In this document: piece after piece, positions 35,472-43,227 of the stretch | Position numbering within the stretch: the first letter of the stretch is position 1 | Layout: each line of letters begins with the position of its first letter | Assembly (NCBI GenBank): GCA_947626145.1 | Contig: CANQRB010000003.1 | Coordinates: 62,001 to 126,000 of the forward strand | DNA from: an uncultured Clostridia bacterium | GTDB lineage: Bacteria > Bacillota > Clostridia > UMGS1883 | Reading direction: 5' to 3' | Length of the DNA stretch: 64,000 bases | Position numbers and translations under genes: made by a program | Notes under the pieces: generated by a model | Seen by the model: only the letters and a program-made list of their open reading frames with translations | What the model was told of the DNA's origin: nothing | Databases searched by the model: none

Positions 35472-35960
35472 TTATAACAGGGCGCTGTACAGGCCTGCGC
35501 CAAGAATGGCCGTGAATATAAGTATCAGCAGAATGATGCCGACGGCGATGGCCATCCAGATGAGCTGAGCCTTAGCCCAGTTGCGGAAGGTGTCGTCATA
35601 AGTCTTGTCGCCGCTCCACACAAAAAGCATGATCAGATAGATCAGCCAGCCAACGAAGGGAATAAGGACGATGAGCGAACGCAGCATCCAGTCGCCCACG
35701 CTGAGGTGCCGTTTTTCCTGACCGGTGTACAGGTTGAAATTATTGTTTACCGCGTTGGGTACGGCGTTCCCATAGGCGTTATTGCCGCCGTTGTAACCGT
35801 TCTGGCTGCCGGTGTTGTAACCGTTCTGGCTGCCGTTGGCCGCCGGAACATCGGCCTGCCGGGCCTGCACCTGCTGAGGCTCCGGGCTCACCCTGACGCC
35901 GCATTTGTGACAGAAGGCCGTCCCCTCCGGCAATGTGGCTCCGCACTTACTGCAAATCAT
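35472..35960 (-). CDS. Zinc-ribbon membrane protein
   Basis: A 162-aa protein. The N-terminal zinc ribbon is CSKCGATLPEGTAFCHKCG. A Gln/Asn/Gly-rich linker (about 35-80, with SQNGYNTGSQNGYNGG) follows, then two hydrophobic helices (about 92-115 and 133-157). This zinc_ribbon_2 plus membrane layout is common in clostridia, and its role is unknown. SD GGGGGCGG. The gene is transcribed alone, ends at a terminator, and is flanked on both sides by repeats. Confidence 0.8.
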   Translation of the reverse strand: MICSKCGATLPEGTAFCHKCGVRVSPEPQQVQARQADVPAANGSQNGYNTGSQNGYNGGNNAYGNAVPNAVNNNFNLYTGQEKRHLSVGDWMLRSLIVLIPFVGWLIYLIMLFVWSGDKTYDDTFRNWAKAQLIWMAIAVGIILLILIFTAILGAGLYSALL

Positions 35961-36049
35961 GATATCCGCCCCCTTTTTTTCTAATTATATCCTAAAATTC
36001 CACACTTGTCAACACTTTTTTGTGAACCGGCGAGGGATTTCGACTTCAA

Positions 36050-36267
36050 CGGCAGAACAACCGTATGGCGCGCCGCACCCGCAAACGCAACCTTGATACC
36101 GTAGGGGCGCCCATCGGGCGTCCGTAACCAAATGTTTACGGCGGCAATAATGCACGAAATTTTAAATCAAATTTCCTGTTTTAATTTACGGCAACAACGA
36201 CCGAACAACCGTAGGGCGCGACGACCCCGGCGCGCCGATGTACAGGTTTACGGTAAATATGACAGAC
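36050..36267. repeat. Dispersed repeat modules B and C
   Basis: CAACCTTGATACCGTAGGGG near 36088-36107 (module C) and GTAGGGCGCGACGACCCCGG near 36211-36230 (module B). No gene in this stretch. Confidence 0.6.
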
Positions 36268-36430
36268 AAAAAGCCTTCCCCTTTGAGGGGAAGGTGGCGC
36301 ATCAGCGACGGATGAGGTGTAGGATGCAAAGCATCCGTTATAAAAACAAACAAAAAAATAACGCCGCCCAGCGGCTACACCTCATCAGTCGGCCTTCGCC
36401 GACAGCTTCCCCTCGGGGGGGGAAGCCTTT
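36268..36430. repeat. MITE-like element (type A, copy 3, without outer ends)
   Basis: AAAGCCTTCCCCTTTGAGG ... GGGGGGGAAGCCTTT, with GATGAGGTGTAG and CTACACCTCATC inner arms, about 163 bp. The ATACTAATCCC ends seen on other copies are missing here. Confidence 0.78.
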
Positions 36431-36470
36431 ACATTATCTGTCATTGTCACCATAAAGCGTCACAGCGGCG

Positions 36471-36900
36471 CGCCGAGTCGTCGCACCCTACCGGATATTT
36501 TGTCATTTTTACCATAAGACGGTACAGGAAGTTTTGATTTGTAATTTCGTTTATCGTTGTCACCGTAAACGTTTTATGGCGGACGCCCAATGGGCGCCCC
36601 TACAATATCAAGGTTGCGGCGCATCGTCTGTCATTTTTACAATAAATCCGCCCAGCGGCGCGCCGAGTCGTCGCGCCCTACCGGATATTTTGTCATTTTT
36701 ATCATAAGACGATACAGGAAGTTTTGATTTGTAATTTCATTTATCATTGTCACCGTAAACGTTTTATGGCGGACGCCCAATGGGCGCCCCTACAATATCA
36801 AGGTTTCGGAGCATCGTCTGTCATTTTTACAATAAATCCGCCCAGCGGCGCGCCGAGTCGTCGCGCCCTACCGGTTATTTTTTCATTTTTCTTTTTTACA
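36471..36900. repeat. 190-bp tandem repeat, about 2.3 copies
   Basis: Units at 36471-36660, 36661-36850 and a partial 36851-36900, each opening CGCCGAGTCGTCGC. Each unit includes GCGGACGCCCAATGGGCGCC (module C) and the GGCGCGCCGAG module B. The two full units differ at only a few positions. A related single copy is at about 39660-39850. Confidence 0.85.
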
Positions 36901-36939
36901 TTTACGGTACAGTCACGCCAAACAAGGTAACTGCCCCGC

Positions 36940-36980
36940 CAATATTCCTAATTCCTCATTCCTCATTCCTAATTTTTTAA
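36940..36980. repeat. ATTCCTAATTCCTCATTCC run (module D)
   Basis: Short interspersed run of TTCCTAATTCCTCATTCC, complementary to the ATTAGGAATGAGGAAT runs elsewhere. It directly precedes the 3' end of the XRE gene. Confidence 0.6.
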
Positions 36981-36986
36981 CGTTCC

Positions 36987-37325
36987 TCATTCCCCCATAA
37001 TTCTTCCCAAAACGGTGTCCAGCAGCTCAAGATCATCCGGGGACATTTTTTTCAGCTTTTCGTTTACGCTCCTCAGCAGGCCCGGCTCCTTAAGGCCCGG
37101 GTCGAAAAACTCCAGCGGCGTTATGTCAAAGTAGTCGCATATATTGAGGAAGCCCGCCATGGAGGGCATGGCCTTTCCGGAGGAAATCGCCTGAACGTAA
37201 TTGCGGTTTTGGCCAAGGTCATAGCTCATCTGATATTCGGAAACATCCGCCTTGAGCCGAAGCTCGGTTATTCGGCTGCGAATAAATTCTTTTCCGGATT
37301 CAATTCTTTTTTCAATTTCATCCAT
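36987..37325 (-). CDS. XRE-family helix-turn-helix regulator
   Basis: A 112-aa DNA-binding protein starting MDEIEKRIESG behind GGGAGG; the track's 13 extra codons lack an SD. The HTH lies at about residues 28-70 (YQMSYDLGQNRNYVQAISSG...LNICDYFDITPLEFF), followed by a short helical tail (LLRSVNEKLKKMSPDDLELLDTVL). It is divergent from the stalk-domain gene at 37503. The shared 180-bp region has inverted ACGCAACA/TGTTGCGT half-sites over its own -10, so autorepression and control of the neighbour are likely (inferred). Confidence 0.88.
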   Translation of the reverse strand: MDEIEKRIESGKEFIRSRITELRLKADVSEYQMSYDLGQNRNYVQAISSGKAMPSMAGFLNICDYFDITPLEFFDPGLKEPGLLRSVNEKLKKMSPDDLELLDTVLGRIMGE

Positions 37326-37355
37326 GCTCTTACCTCCCTCTTTAATATACATTAT

Positions 37356-37395
37356 ACGCAACAATCAATATGCAAAAACATATATTTTGTTGCGT
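37356..37395. promoter_or_regulatory. Inverted repeat, candidate XRE operator
   Basis: ACGCAACA (37356-37363) and its exact complement TGTTGCGT (37388-37395), with centres 32 bp apart (about three helical turns). One half-site abuts a minus-strand TATAAT that would serve the XRE gene. Confidence 0.55.
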
Positions 37396-37412
37396 ATTTT
37401 TGAAAATTTCTC

Positions 37413-37441
37413 TTGACATTCCACATTTAATAATGTATAAT
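37413..37441 (+). promoter_or_regulatory. Full-consensus SigA promoter of the stalk-domain gene
   Basis: TTGACA, 17-bp spacer, TATAAT, an exact consensus match, starting 18 bp after the right operator half-site. Confidence 0.85.
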
Positions 37442-37502
37442 ATATTCAAGCAATAAAAAATCACGCATTAAATATGTAATGCGCAAAGGAAGGAGTTTGT
37501 TT

Positions 37503-38177
37503 ATGAAATTTCATGCAAAAAGCTTTACGGCGGGAGCGCTGGCGGCCACGGTGCTGACGGGCGGCCTTGCCATGGCGAAGAGCGGCACCGAGAGCATCGA
37601 GGTGCTGTACGACAACATCAAAATCTACATCGACAACGTCCTCACCGAAACAAAGGACGCCGACGGCGACACGGTGGAGCCCTTTGTCTACAACGGCACA
37701 ACCTACCTGCCTGTCCGGGGCGTGGCCGAGGCCATGGACTCCGAGGTGGAGTGGGACGGCGAAACCAAAAGCGTCTATATCTGGCATGATGTTGCCCCCG
37801 GCGGCAGTTATCTTACGGACATTCTGAAGCCTTATGAAATAGATAGATATATACGTTTAAGTAATTTCAATATGTTGGGAGAAGAATATACACACGGATT
37901 TTGGTATGATGCTCAATATGACAATTGGGCTGCTCCCATACTCTATAACCTCAACAGCAAATATTCCACTTTGTCCTTTACCCTCGGTCATATTGACGGT
38001 CATAACACCGCAAAGGGTGCCGGAGTTGAAATAATTGTCGATGGAGAAACGGTAAAGAAAATAGAGATTGACCCCGAGGCTCCGCCAAGGAGATACAGCG
38101 TGGCGCTGAAAAAGGGCCTGCAATTAAAAATAGTTCCGCGTGGTTGTGTTGGCCTCGCTGACATCACACTTGACTAA
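37503..38177 (+). CDS. Exported protein with stalk domain and NPCBM-like C-terminus
   Basis: A 224-aa protein starting MKFHAKSFTAG behind AAGGAG (the track starts 8 codons earlier). The N-terminal hydrophobic segment (about 6-25) ends AMAKS and may be a signal peptide. The single stalk unit is IKIYIDNVLTETKDADGDTVEPFVYNGTTYLPVRGVAEAM...VEWDGETKSVYI. The C-terminal half (about 110-224) has SFTLGHIDGHN...VEIIVDGETVKKIEI, resembling NPCBM carbohydrate-binding modules. It is likely a cell-surface protein and probably under control of the divergent XRE regulator. Confidence 0.72.
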   Translation: MKFHAKSFTAGALAATVLTGGLAMAKSGTESIEVLYDNIKIYIDNVLTETKDADGDTVEPFVYNGTTYLPVRGVAEAMDSEVEWDGETKSVYIWHDVAPGGSYLTDILKPYEIDRYIRLSNFNMLGEEYTHGFWYDAQYDNWAAPILYNLNSKYSTLSFTLGHIDGHNTAKGAGVEIIVDGETVKKIEIDPEAPPRRYSVALKKGLQLKIVPRGCVGLADITLD

Positions 38178-38315
38178 TTTCCCATATACCGGCCGCCGGG
38201 TTTGTTCACCTCACCCGCGCGGCCATGCCCGTCGCGGCGCGGTTGAGAAACAACGACGAAAAGCCCCTTGATGCTTTTTCATCATTCGGGTAAGCAAAAG
38301 AAAGGACAGTTCAAA

Positions 38316-39545
38316 ATGAAAAAAATGTTACGGGGTTTTGCGCTATTAATTTGCGTAACCATTATCGCGGCCATGCTGCCGGCTACGGCCCTTGCGGCGG
38401 AAAATTACGCCGCCGCCTATGCCAACGAGCTCAACTATCTTGTGAATACCTACGGCGTAATGACCAAACCGGAGCAGGAAAAGGGAGTGGCCCGGGCCGA
38501 GCTGATTGATTTTGACGCCAACGGAGTTCCCGAAATGTATGTGCTTTACCGCAACGGCGACGTGTTCGACAGCCTTTTTAACGAAAGGATATACGCTTTC
38601 ACAGACGGCAAGGCTTCCATAGTCTATGATCAGGGCTGCGGCGATAAATACGGCTGGAGTAAAATGAGGATTATAGACCGGGGCGATATAAAATATGTCC
38701 AGCAGTTTACAGAGAACTGGGAAGCTTACGAAACCTTCGTCCCAATGACTCATCATACCGTCGGAACCGTAAAGCAATTTGACGGAAGGCAGTTTGTTGA
38801 CATATACGTAGAGGACAATATTTTAGCAACGGCGGGTTCAAAAGAGGAATTGCTCAAAATGGGGTATGCTCCCGAGGCGGGATATGAAATAAATTATTCC
38901 CCGGCCAATTATAAATGGTATTATCCGTCCACAGGAAAAAGCGAACGGTTTTACTATGTAAACCGTTATACTGTCTCGGAAAGCGGCAACAGCCTTACAT
39001 ACAATATTCCGGTTGACGTTGACAGCGACAGCGTTATTTCAAGAATTAATCTGATCAAGAGCGCATCTGATTTTTATTATGTGACCTATGCCGATTCAAA
39101 CGGCATATACCTTGAAAATAAGCAGTTTAACACCAAGGAAACTCAACGTCACCTCAGTGAGCTGTCCGACATACTGGCCGGCTCGACGGCCGCTCCCGGC
39201 GACATTATCGTTACCCTGAACGGCGCGGCGGTAAACAGCGACACGGCTCCGGTCGTAAGGAACGGGCACACACTTGTGCCGCTCCGTTCCGTCCTTGAGC
39301 AAATGGGCGCGGACGTATCATGGGACGCCGATTCAAACACGGCCATATGCGAGCTTAACGGGAACACGGTCAAAATAACCATAGGTGAAAACCAATTCAG
39401 CTTTAACGGCAAACAAAGGGCCCTTGACGCTCCGGCGGAGGCCGTTGACGGTCGGACAATGGTTCCGCTGCGGGCTATTGTTGAGGCCCTCGGCGGCAAG
39501 GTCGGCTGGGACGGGGTTTCACGCATAGTGTCGGTTGAGATATGA
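38316..39545 (+). CDS. Exported protein with C-terminal copper-amine-oxidase-like stalk domain
   Basis: A 409-aa protein starting MKKMLRGF behind AAAGGA. The signal peptide is residues 1-28 (ATALAAE). The middle region (30-285) begins with a helical NYAAAYANELNYLV and then FDANGVPEMYVLYRNG, as in exported proteins of unknown role in clostridia. The C-terminal stalk pair (about 295-408) has VRNGHTLVPLRSVLEQMGADVSWD and VDGRTMVPLRAIVEALGGKVGWD. It lies 138 bp after the previous stalk gene, with no clear terminator between. A good terminator follows. Confidence 0.78.
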   Translation: MKKMLRGFALLICVTIIAAMLPATALAAENYAAAYANELNYLVNTYGVMTKPEQEKGVARAELIDFDANGVPEMYVLYRNGDVFDSLFNERIYAFTDGKASIVYDQGCGDKYGWSKMRIIDRGDIKYVQQFTENWEAYETFVPMTHHTVGTVKQFDGRQFVDIYVEDNILATAGSKEELLKMGYAPEAGYEINYSPANYKWYYPSTGKSERFYYVNRYTVSESGNSLTYNIPVDVDSDSVISRINLIKSASDFYYVTYADSNGIYLENKQFNTKETQRHLSELSDILAGSTAAPGDIIVTLNGAAVNSDTAPVVRNGHTLVPLRSVLEQMGADVSWDADSNTAICELNGNTVKITIGENQFSFNGKQRALDAPAEAVDGRTMVPLRAIVEALGGKVGWDGVSRIVSVEI

Positions 39546-39565
39546 GAGCCTGAATACACGCACAC

Positions 39566-39596
39566 ACAAAAAACGCCCTGCATGGGGCGTTTTTTG
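39566..39596 (+). terminator. Terminator after the second stalk-domain gene
   Basis: AAAAAACGCCC, a short loop and GGGCGTTTTTTG, 20 bp past the stop. Confidence 0.85.
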
Positions 39597-39600
39597 TGTA

Positions 39601-40003
39601 TAATTAGGAATTAGGAATTAGGAATGAGGAATATTAATTTGGCAGTTACACTATTTGTCGTTTTTACCGTACGACGGTACAGAAAATTTTGATTTGTAAT
39701 TTCGTTTATCATTGTCACCATAAACGTTTGATTGCGGACGCCCGATGGGCGCCCCTACGGTATCAAGGTTACGTTTGCGGTTGCGGCGCGCCGAGGTCGT
39801 CGCGCCCTACCGATAATTCTGTCATATTTATCATAAAATTGTACAGCGGCGTGTTCCACCGTGTATTTTGTCATTTTTACATTTTTTTACAATTACGGTA
39901 CAGTCACGCCTATCAAATTTACGGCACAAGTACAGTCACATCAAACAATGTAACTGTCACGTCAATATTCCTCATTCCTCATTCCTCATTCCTAATTCCT
40001 CAT
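39601..40003. repeat. Dispersed repeat modules D, C, B and D
   Basis: From left: an ATTAGGAATGAGGAAT run (about 39603-39632), GCGGACGCCCGATGGGCGCC (about 39734-39753), GCGGCGCGCCGAGGTCGTCG (about 39783-39802) and a TCCTCATTCCTAATTCC run (about 39970-40005). The middle is homologous to one 190-bp unit of the 36471-36900 tandem. No gene seen. Confidence 0.68.
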
Positions 40004-41332
40004 TCAATATCCGTACCTCTTCCGCTGTCCCGCAAAGAACGCCACGGACACGGCAAAGGCCATAACCTCGGCGGCGGCAACGCCCGTCCACACTCCGTCC
40101 AGCCCCATCAGCACGGGGAAAATCAGCACCACGACCACCTGAAGCACCAGCGTCCGCATAAAGGAAAGTATGGCCGAAACAAGGCCATTGTTAAGGGCGG
40201 TGAAAAATGCGGATGAAAAAACGTTGAAGCCCATAAACACAAAGGCGGCGGCAAAAATGCGCATACCTCTCACGGTCATGGCGCAGAGCTCCGGATCATA
40301 GCCCACGAATATCCCCGCCAACACACCGGCCAGCGCCGCCGAGGCCGCCGCCATTACCGTTCCGCTGAGGCCCAGAATGACAAGGCTCTTGCGGTACAGG
40401 TTTTTAAGCTCGGGCCGGTTGCCGGCGCCGTAATGGAAGCTGACTATGGGCGCCGCACCGATGGAGTAGCCGATGAACACGGCGGCGTAGAGAAAATTCA
40501 CGTACATTATCACCCCGTAGGCCGCAACGCCGTTCTCTCCCGCCAGATCAATGAGCCGGAAATTATAGAGCATACTCACCAGCGACGAAGAAATATTGGT
40601 CAAAAGCTCCGAGGAGCCGTTTGTGCAGGTCTTGAGGAATACGCGGGGATAAAAACCCGTCCTAACAAAGCGGAGGGGGCAGCTCCGGCAAAAAATGAAA
40701 TACGCCAGCGGCACTATCCCGCCAACCACCTGGCTGAGAACGGTGGCCAGCGCCGCTCCCGCCACGCCCCAGCGGAACACCGCCACGAACAGGAAGTCCA
40801 TAACCATATTGGTGAGCCCGGCGGCCACGGTTATGCCCAGCCCCACCTTGGGGCGCTCTGCCGTGACGAGGAAGCTTTGGAACACGTTTTGGAGCATGAA
40901 GGCCGGCCCGGCGGCGACTATTATGCGGCCGTAGAGGACGCAGTCGTCCAGCATCTCTCCCTCGGCCCCAAGAATAACGGCGGCCCGGCGGAGCCCAAGC
41001 TCGCCCAGCACGGCAAAAAAAGAGCCTATTACCAAGGTTGCTGCGACGAGCATGGTAAAATAGCGGTCGGCCAGATCACGCCGGCCCTCGCCCATGGTTT
41101 TGGCCACGATGGCGCTGCCGCCGGAGCCGATCATGAAGCCCGGGGTTCCCAGCATCATCAGCAGGGGCATTATGAGATTTATGGCCGCAAAGGGCACCTT
41201 GCCCACAAAATTGGACACAAAAAGTCCGTCCACTATGCCGTAAACGGAAGTGAATACCATCATCCCCACCGAGGGCAGGACAAAGCGGACAAGCTTGCCG
41301 TATGTAAAATGCTCCGAAAGACTTATCTTCAT
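40004..41332 (-). CDS. MATE family multidrug/Na+ antiporter
   Basis: A 442-aa exporter with about 12 hydrophobic segments in two homologous halves. It has MATE hallmarks such as FVLPSVGMMVFTSVYGIVDGLFVSN at the start and ALATVLSQVVGGIVPLAYF mid-protein, closest to the MepA/DinF-like branch. The true start is the ATG at 41332 (MKISLSEHF) behind CAGGGAGA. The ORF-track extension runs through the leader terminator and promoter. The substrate is unknown. Expression appears to be controlled by a leader with an intrinsic terminator. Confidence 0.92.
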   Translation of the reverse strand: MKISLSEHFTYGKLVRFVLPSVGMMVFTSVYGIVDGLFVSNFVGKVPFAAINLIMPLLMMLGTPGFMIGSGGSAIVAKTMGEGRRDLADRYFTMLVAATLVIGSFFAVLGELGLRRAAVILGAEGEMLDDCVLYGRIIVAAGPAFMLQNVFQSFLVTAERPKVGLGITVAAGLTNMVMDFLFVAVFRWGVAGAALATVLSQVVGGIVPLAYFIFCRSCPLRFVRTGFYPRVFLKTCTNGSSELLTNISSSLVSMLYNFRLIDLAGENGVAAYGVIMYVNFLYAAVFIGYSIGAAPIVSFHYGAGNRPELKNLYRKSLVILGLSGTVMAAASAALAGVLAGIFVGYDPELCAMTVRGMRIFAAAFVFMGFNVFSSAFFTALNNGLVSAILSFMRTLVLQVVVVLIFPVLMGLDGVWTGVAAAEVMAFAVSVAFFAGQRKRYGY

Positions 41333-41346
41333 GGACACATCTCCCT

Positions 41347-41407
41347 GAAAAAAATAAAAAGCCCGGCCAAACGCAACCGAGCTCACTCGACATCTTTTCG
41401 ACCGGGC
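41347..41407 (-). promoter_or_regulatory. Intrinsic terminator in the MATE leader (attenuator candidate)
   Basis: On the minus strand GCCCGGTC ... GGCCGGGC (8 bp with one G-U) encloses a 31-nt loop with an inner CGAG/CTCG hairpin, followed by TTTTTATTTTTTT. It lies between a strong promoter and the MATE SD, so read-through must be regulated or the gene poorly expressed. No known riboswitch consensus was recognised. Confidence 0.75.
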
Positions 41408-41441
41408 AGCTACGGCCGCGGGTCCTCCGATGAACAATGCC

Positions 41442-41470
41442 AGTATAACACAGGCGGAAATCTTTGTCAA
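41442..41470 (-). promoter_or_regulatory. SigA promoter of the MATE gene
   Basis: Minus strand TTGACA (41470-41465), 17-bp spacer, TATACT (41447-41442), giving a leader of about 105 nt. Confidence 0.82.
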
Positions 41471-41500
41471 CAATTTTTTTAAAAAATTTCCATAAAGCAC

Positions 41501-41529
41501 TTGACAAGCCGGGGAAAATGTGATAAACT
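41501..41529 (+). promoter_or_regulatory. SigA promoter of the rpmG-secE-nusG-rplKA block
   Basis: TTGACA, 17-bp spacer, TAAACT. It is divergent from the MATE promoter. The leader of about 125 nt has GGACCCGTCGGGTCC and GGACGGCG...CGCC-type hairpins before rpmG. Confidence 0.75.
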
Positions 41530-41660
41530 GTCTTTACCTCGATGAGAAGGCTTTTTTATTGTGCGCCGGGGGACCCGTCGGGTCCGGTGGCCTTCCAAGA
41601 GGGAATTTAGGTAGGACGGCGTTCCGTGCCGCCCTGTCATAAATGAAAGGAATGAAAGAC

Positions 41661-41810
41661 ATGAGAGTTAAGGTAACACTGGCGTGTACCGAGTGCAAGC
41701 AGCGCAACTATGACACCATGAAGGATAAGAAGAATACCCCCGACAGACTTGAAATGTCCAAGTACTGCCGTTTTTGCCGCAAGCACACTGTGCACAGAGA
41801 AACAAGGTAA
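41661..41810 (+). CDS. rpmG: 50S ribosomal protein L33
   Basis: 49 aa, too short for the ORF track: [20 protein letters not shown] ... [14 protein letters not shown]. Zinc-binding four-Cys form with CTEC and CRFC pairs. The ATG follows AAAGGA by 9 nt. An in-frame ATG 18 bp earlier is less well spaced. It stands first in the classical rpmG-secE-nusG order. Confidence 0.95.
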   Translation: MRVKVTLACTECKQRNYDTMKDKKNTPDRLEMSKYCRFCRKHTVHRETR

Positions 41811-41823
41811 GGGGTGAGCGAAA

Positions 41824-42042
41824 ATGGCAGAAGCCGAAAAAAAGGAAGGCCTCATAGTCAGGGCCAAAAAGGGTCTCAAGGCCACCAAATCCGAAATGAA
41901 AAAGGTAGTATGGCCCACAAAGACACAGCTTATCAATAACACCGGCATCGTTATCGCGGCTATCGTGATCTTCGGCATAATCCTCGCCGTACTTGATATT
42001 GCCTTCACACAGCTTGCCGGACTGATTTTGTCCATAGGTTAA
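41824..42042 (+). CDS. secE: Preprotein translocase subunit SecE
   Basis: A 72-aa subunit of the SecYEG channel. It has an amphipathic N-terminal region with the conserved SEMKKVVWPTKTQL and one membrane helix (about 42-66). The ATG follows GGGGTGAGCGAAA. Placement between rpmG and nusG is standard. Confidence 0.95.
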   Translation: MAEAEKKEGLIVRAKKGLKATKSEMKKVVWPTKTQLINNTGIVIAAIVIFGIILAVLDIAFTQLAGLILSIG

Positions 42043-42083
42043 AATCAAAGCCGGAAAGGGGGCAAGGGCAATAGCCCGCCGTT

Positions 42084-42620
42084 ATGATAAAGACCAGCGA
42101 CGAGCTGAGATGGTATGTTGCCCACACCTACGCCGAGTACGAGATGAAGGTTAAGGACAGCATCGAAAAAACCGTTGACAACCGCAACATCCGCAACCTC
42201 ATCGCCGAGGTCCGCGTCCCCACCGAGGACGTGGTCGAGGAGAAGGAGGACGGCACAAAAAAGGTTGTTCAGCGCAAAATTTACCCCGGTTATATCTTCG
42301 TAAAGATGATAATGACCAACGAGACCTGGTACATCGTCCGCAACACAAGGGGCTGTACCGGCTTTGTGGGGCCGGGAAGCGAGCCCGTTCCGCTCAGCGA
42401 AAAGGAAGTCGAGCGGATGGGCGTCGAGGTGCCCACCCTGAACGTGGACTTCGCCGTGGGCGACACGGTCCGCATCAGCGAGGGCTCTATGGAAGGCTTT
42501 ATGGGCGAGGTGCTCGAGATAAACACCGAGCGCCGGACCGTCAGTGTCATGGTCACCATGTTCGGCGGCCGTGAAATGCAGGTGGATTTTGATTTCCGCC
42601 AGGTAGAGCCTCTGGATTAA
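42084..42620 (+). CDS. nusG: Transcription termination/antitermination factor NusG
   Basis: A 178-aa elongation factor. The NGN domain is residues 1-115 ([19 protein letters not shown]...[11 protein letters not shown]...[11 protein letters not shown]) and the KOW domain about 125-178 ([21 protein letters not shown]). It links RNA polymerase with Rho or the ribosome. 41 bp after secE. Confidence 0.97.
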   Translation: MIKTSDELRWYVAHTYAEYEMKVKDSIEKTVDNRNIRNLIAEVRVPTEDVVEEKEDGTKKVVQRKIYPGYIFVKMIMTNETWYIVRNTRGCTGFVGPGSEPVPLSEKEVERMGVEVPTLNVDFAVGDTVRISEGSMEGFMGEVLEINTERRTVSVMVTMFGGREMQVDFDFRQVEPLD

Positions 42621-42643
42621 GGAGGCTGTAAGGTTTTTGAGTG

Positions 42644-42690
42644 GGAGGACGGCGCTCCGCGCCGCTTTGGTCCGCTATATACCACATTTT
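42644..42690 (+). ncRNA. Leader hairpin before rplK (possible L1-type autoregulatory site)
   Basis: AGTGGGAGGACGGCG ... GGTCCGC...ACCAC: outer GTGG/CCAC arms and GGAC/GTCC stem. It shares the 5' AGTGGGAGG and a 3' CCAC with the leader before rplA. An L1 target is inferred from position and pattern only. Confidence 0.4.
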
Positions 42691-42711
42691 TTCATAGGAG
42701 GTGCACAGACA

Positions 42712-43137
42712 ATGGCACAGAAAGTTACAGGCTACATTAAGCTGCAAATCCCCGCGGGCAAGGCCACCCCGGCTCCACCGGTAGGTCCCGCCCTCGGTCA
42801 GCACGGTGTTAATATCGTGCAGTTCACCAAGGAGTTCAACGAGAGAACGGCCAAGGATGCGGGTCTCATCATTCCCGTCATCATCACCGTTTACGCCGAC
42901 AGATCCTTCACCTTTGTGACAAAGACGCCCCCCGCGGCCGTCCTTATCAAGAAGGCCTGCAAGATCGAAAGCGGCAGCGGCGTGCCCAACAAGACCAAGG
43001 TGGCCGCCATCAAGAAGGCTGACCTTCAGGCTATCGCCGAGCAGAAGATGCCCGACCTCAACGCCGCCAGCCTCGAGGCCGCAATGAGCATGATCGCCGG
43101 TACCGCCAGAAGCATGGGCGTTACTGTCGAGGACTGA
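42712..43137 (+). CDS. rplK: 50S ribosomal protein L11
   Basis: 141 aa, standard. Starts [32 protein letters not shown] behind ATAGGAGG; the 25 track codons before it are leader. The C-terminal RNA-binding domain carries [14 protein letters not shown] and [12 protein letters not shown]. It forms the GTPase-associated centre with L10 and L7/L12. Confidence 0.97.
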   Translation: MAQKVTGYIKLQIPAGKATPAPPVGPALGQHGVNIVQFTKEFNERTAKDAGLIIPVIITVYADRSFTFVTKTPPAAVLIKKACKIESGSGVPNKTKVAAIKKADLQAIAEQKMPDLNAASLEAAMSMIAGTARSMGVTVED

Positions 43138-43180
43138 TCAGGACTAAACGAAAGTTACCGCGCAAAACCGCGCGCAATTA

Positions 43181-43210
43181 AGTGGGAGGGAGAAATCCCG
43201 TTGACCACCA
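43181..43210 (+). ncRNA. Leader hairpin before rplA (possible L1 binding site)
   Basis: AGTGGGAGGGAGAAATCCCG then TTGACCACC: GTGG/CCAC outer pairing and GGGA/TCCC inner stem. It is directly upstream of the rplA SD. Resembles the motif before rplK. Confidence 0.42.
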
Positions 43211-43227
43211 AGGAGGTTAATTAAGCT

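Noticed and set aside
36132-36930. Several plus-strand ORFs of about 60-110 aa in the repeat-rich gap
   Set aside because: They are frames across MITE arms and the 190-bp tandem repeat, with no SD.
41076-41507. uORF starting MSSELGCVWPG in the MATE leader
   Set aside because: It has no good SD, runs about 100 codons out of frame into the MATE gene, and so does not look like a regulatory leader peptide.
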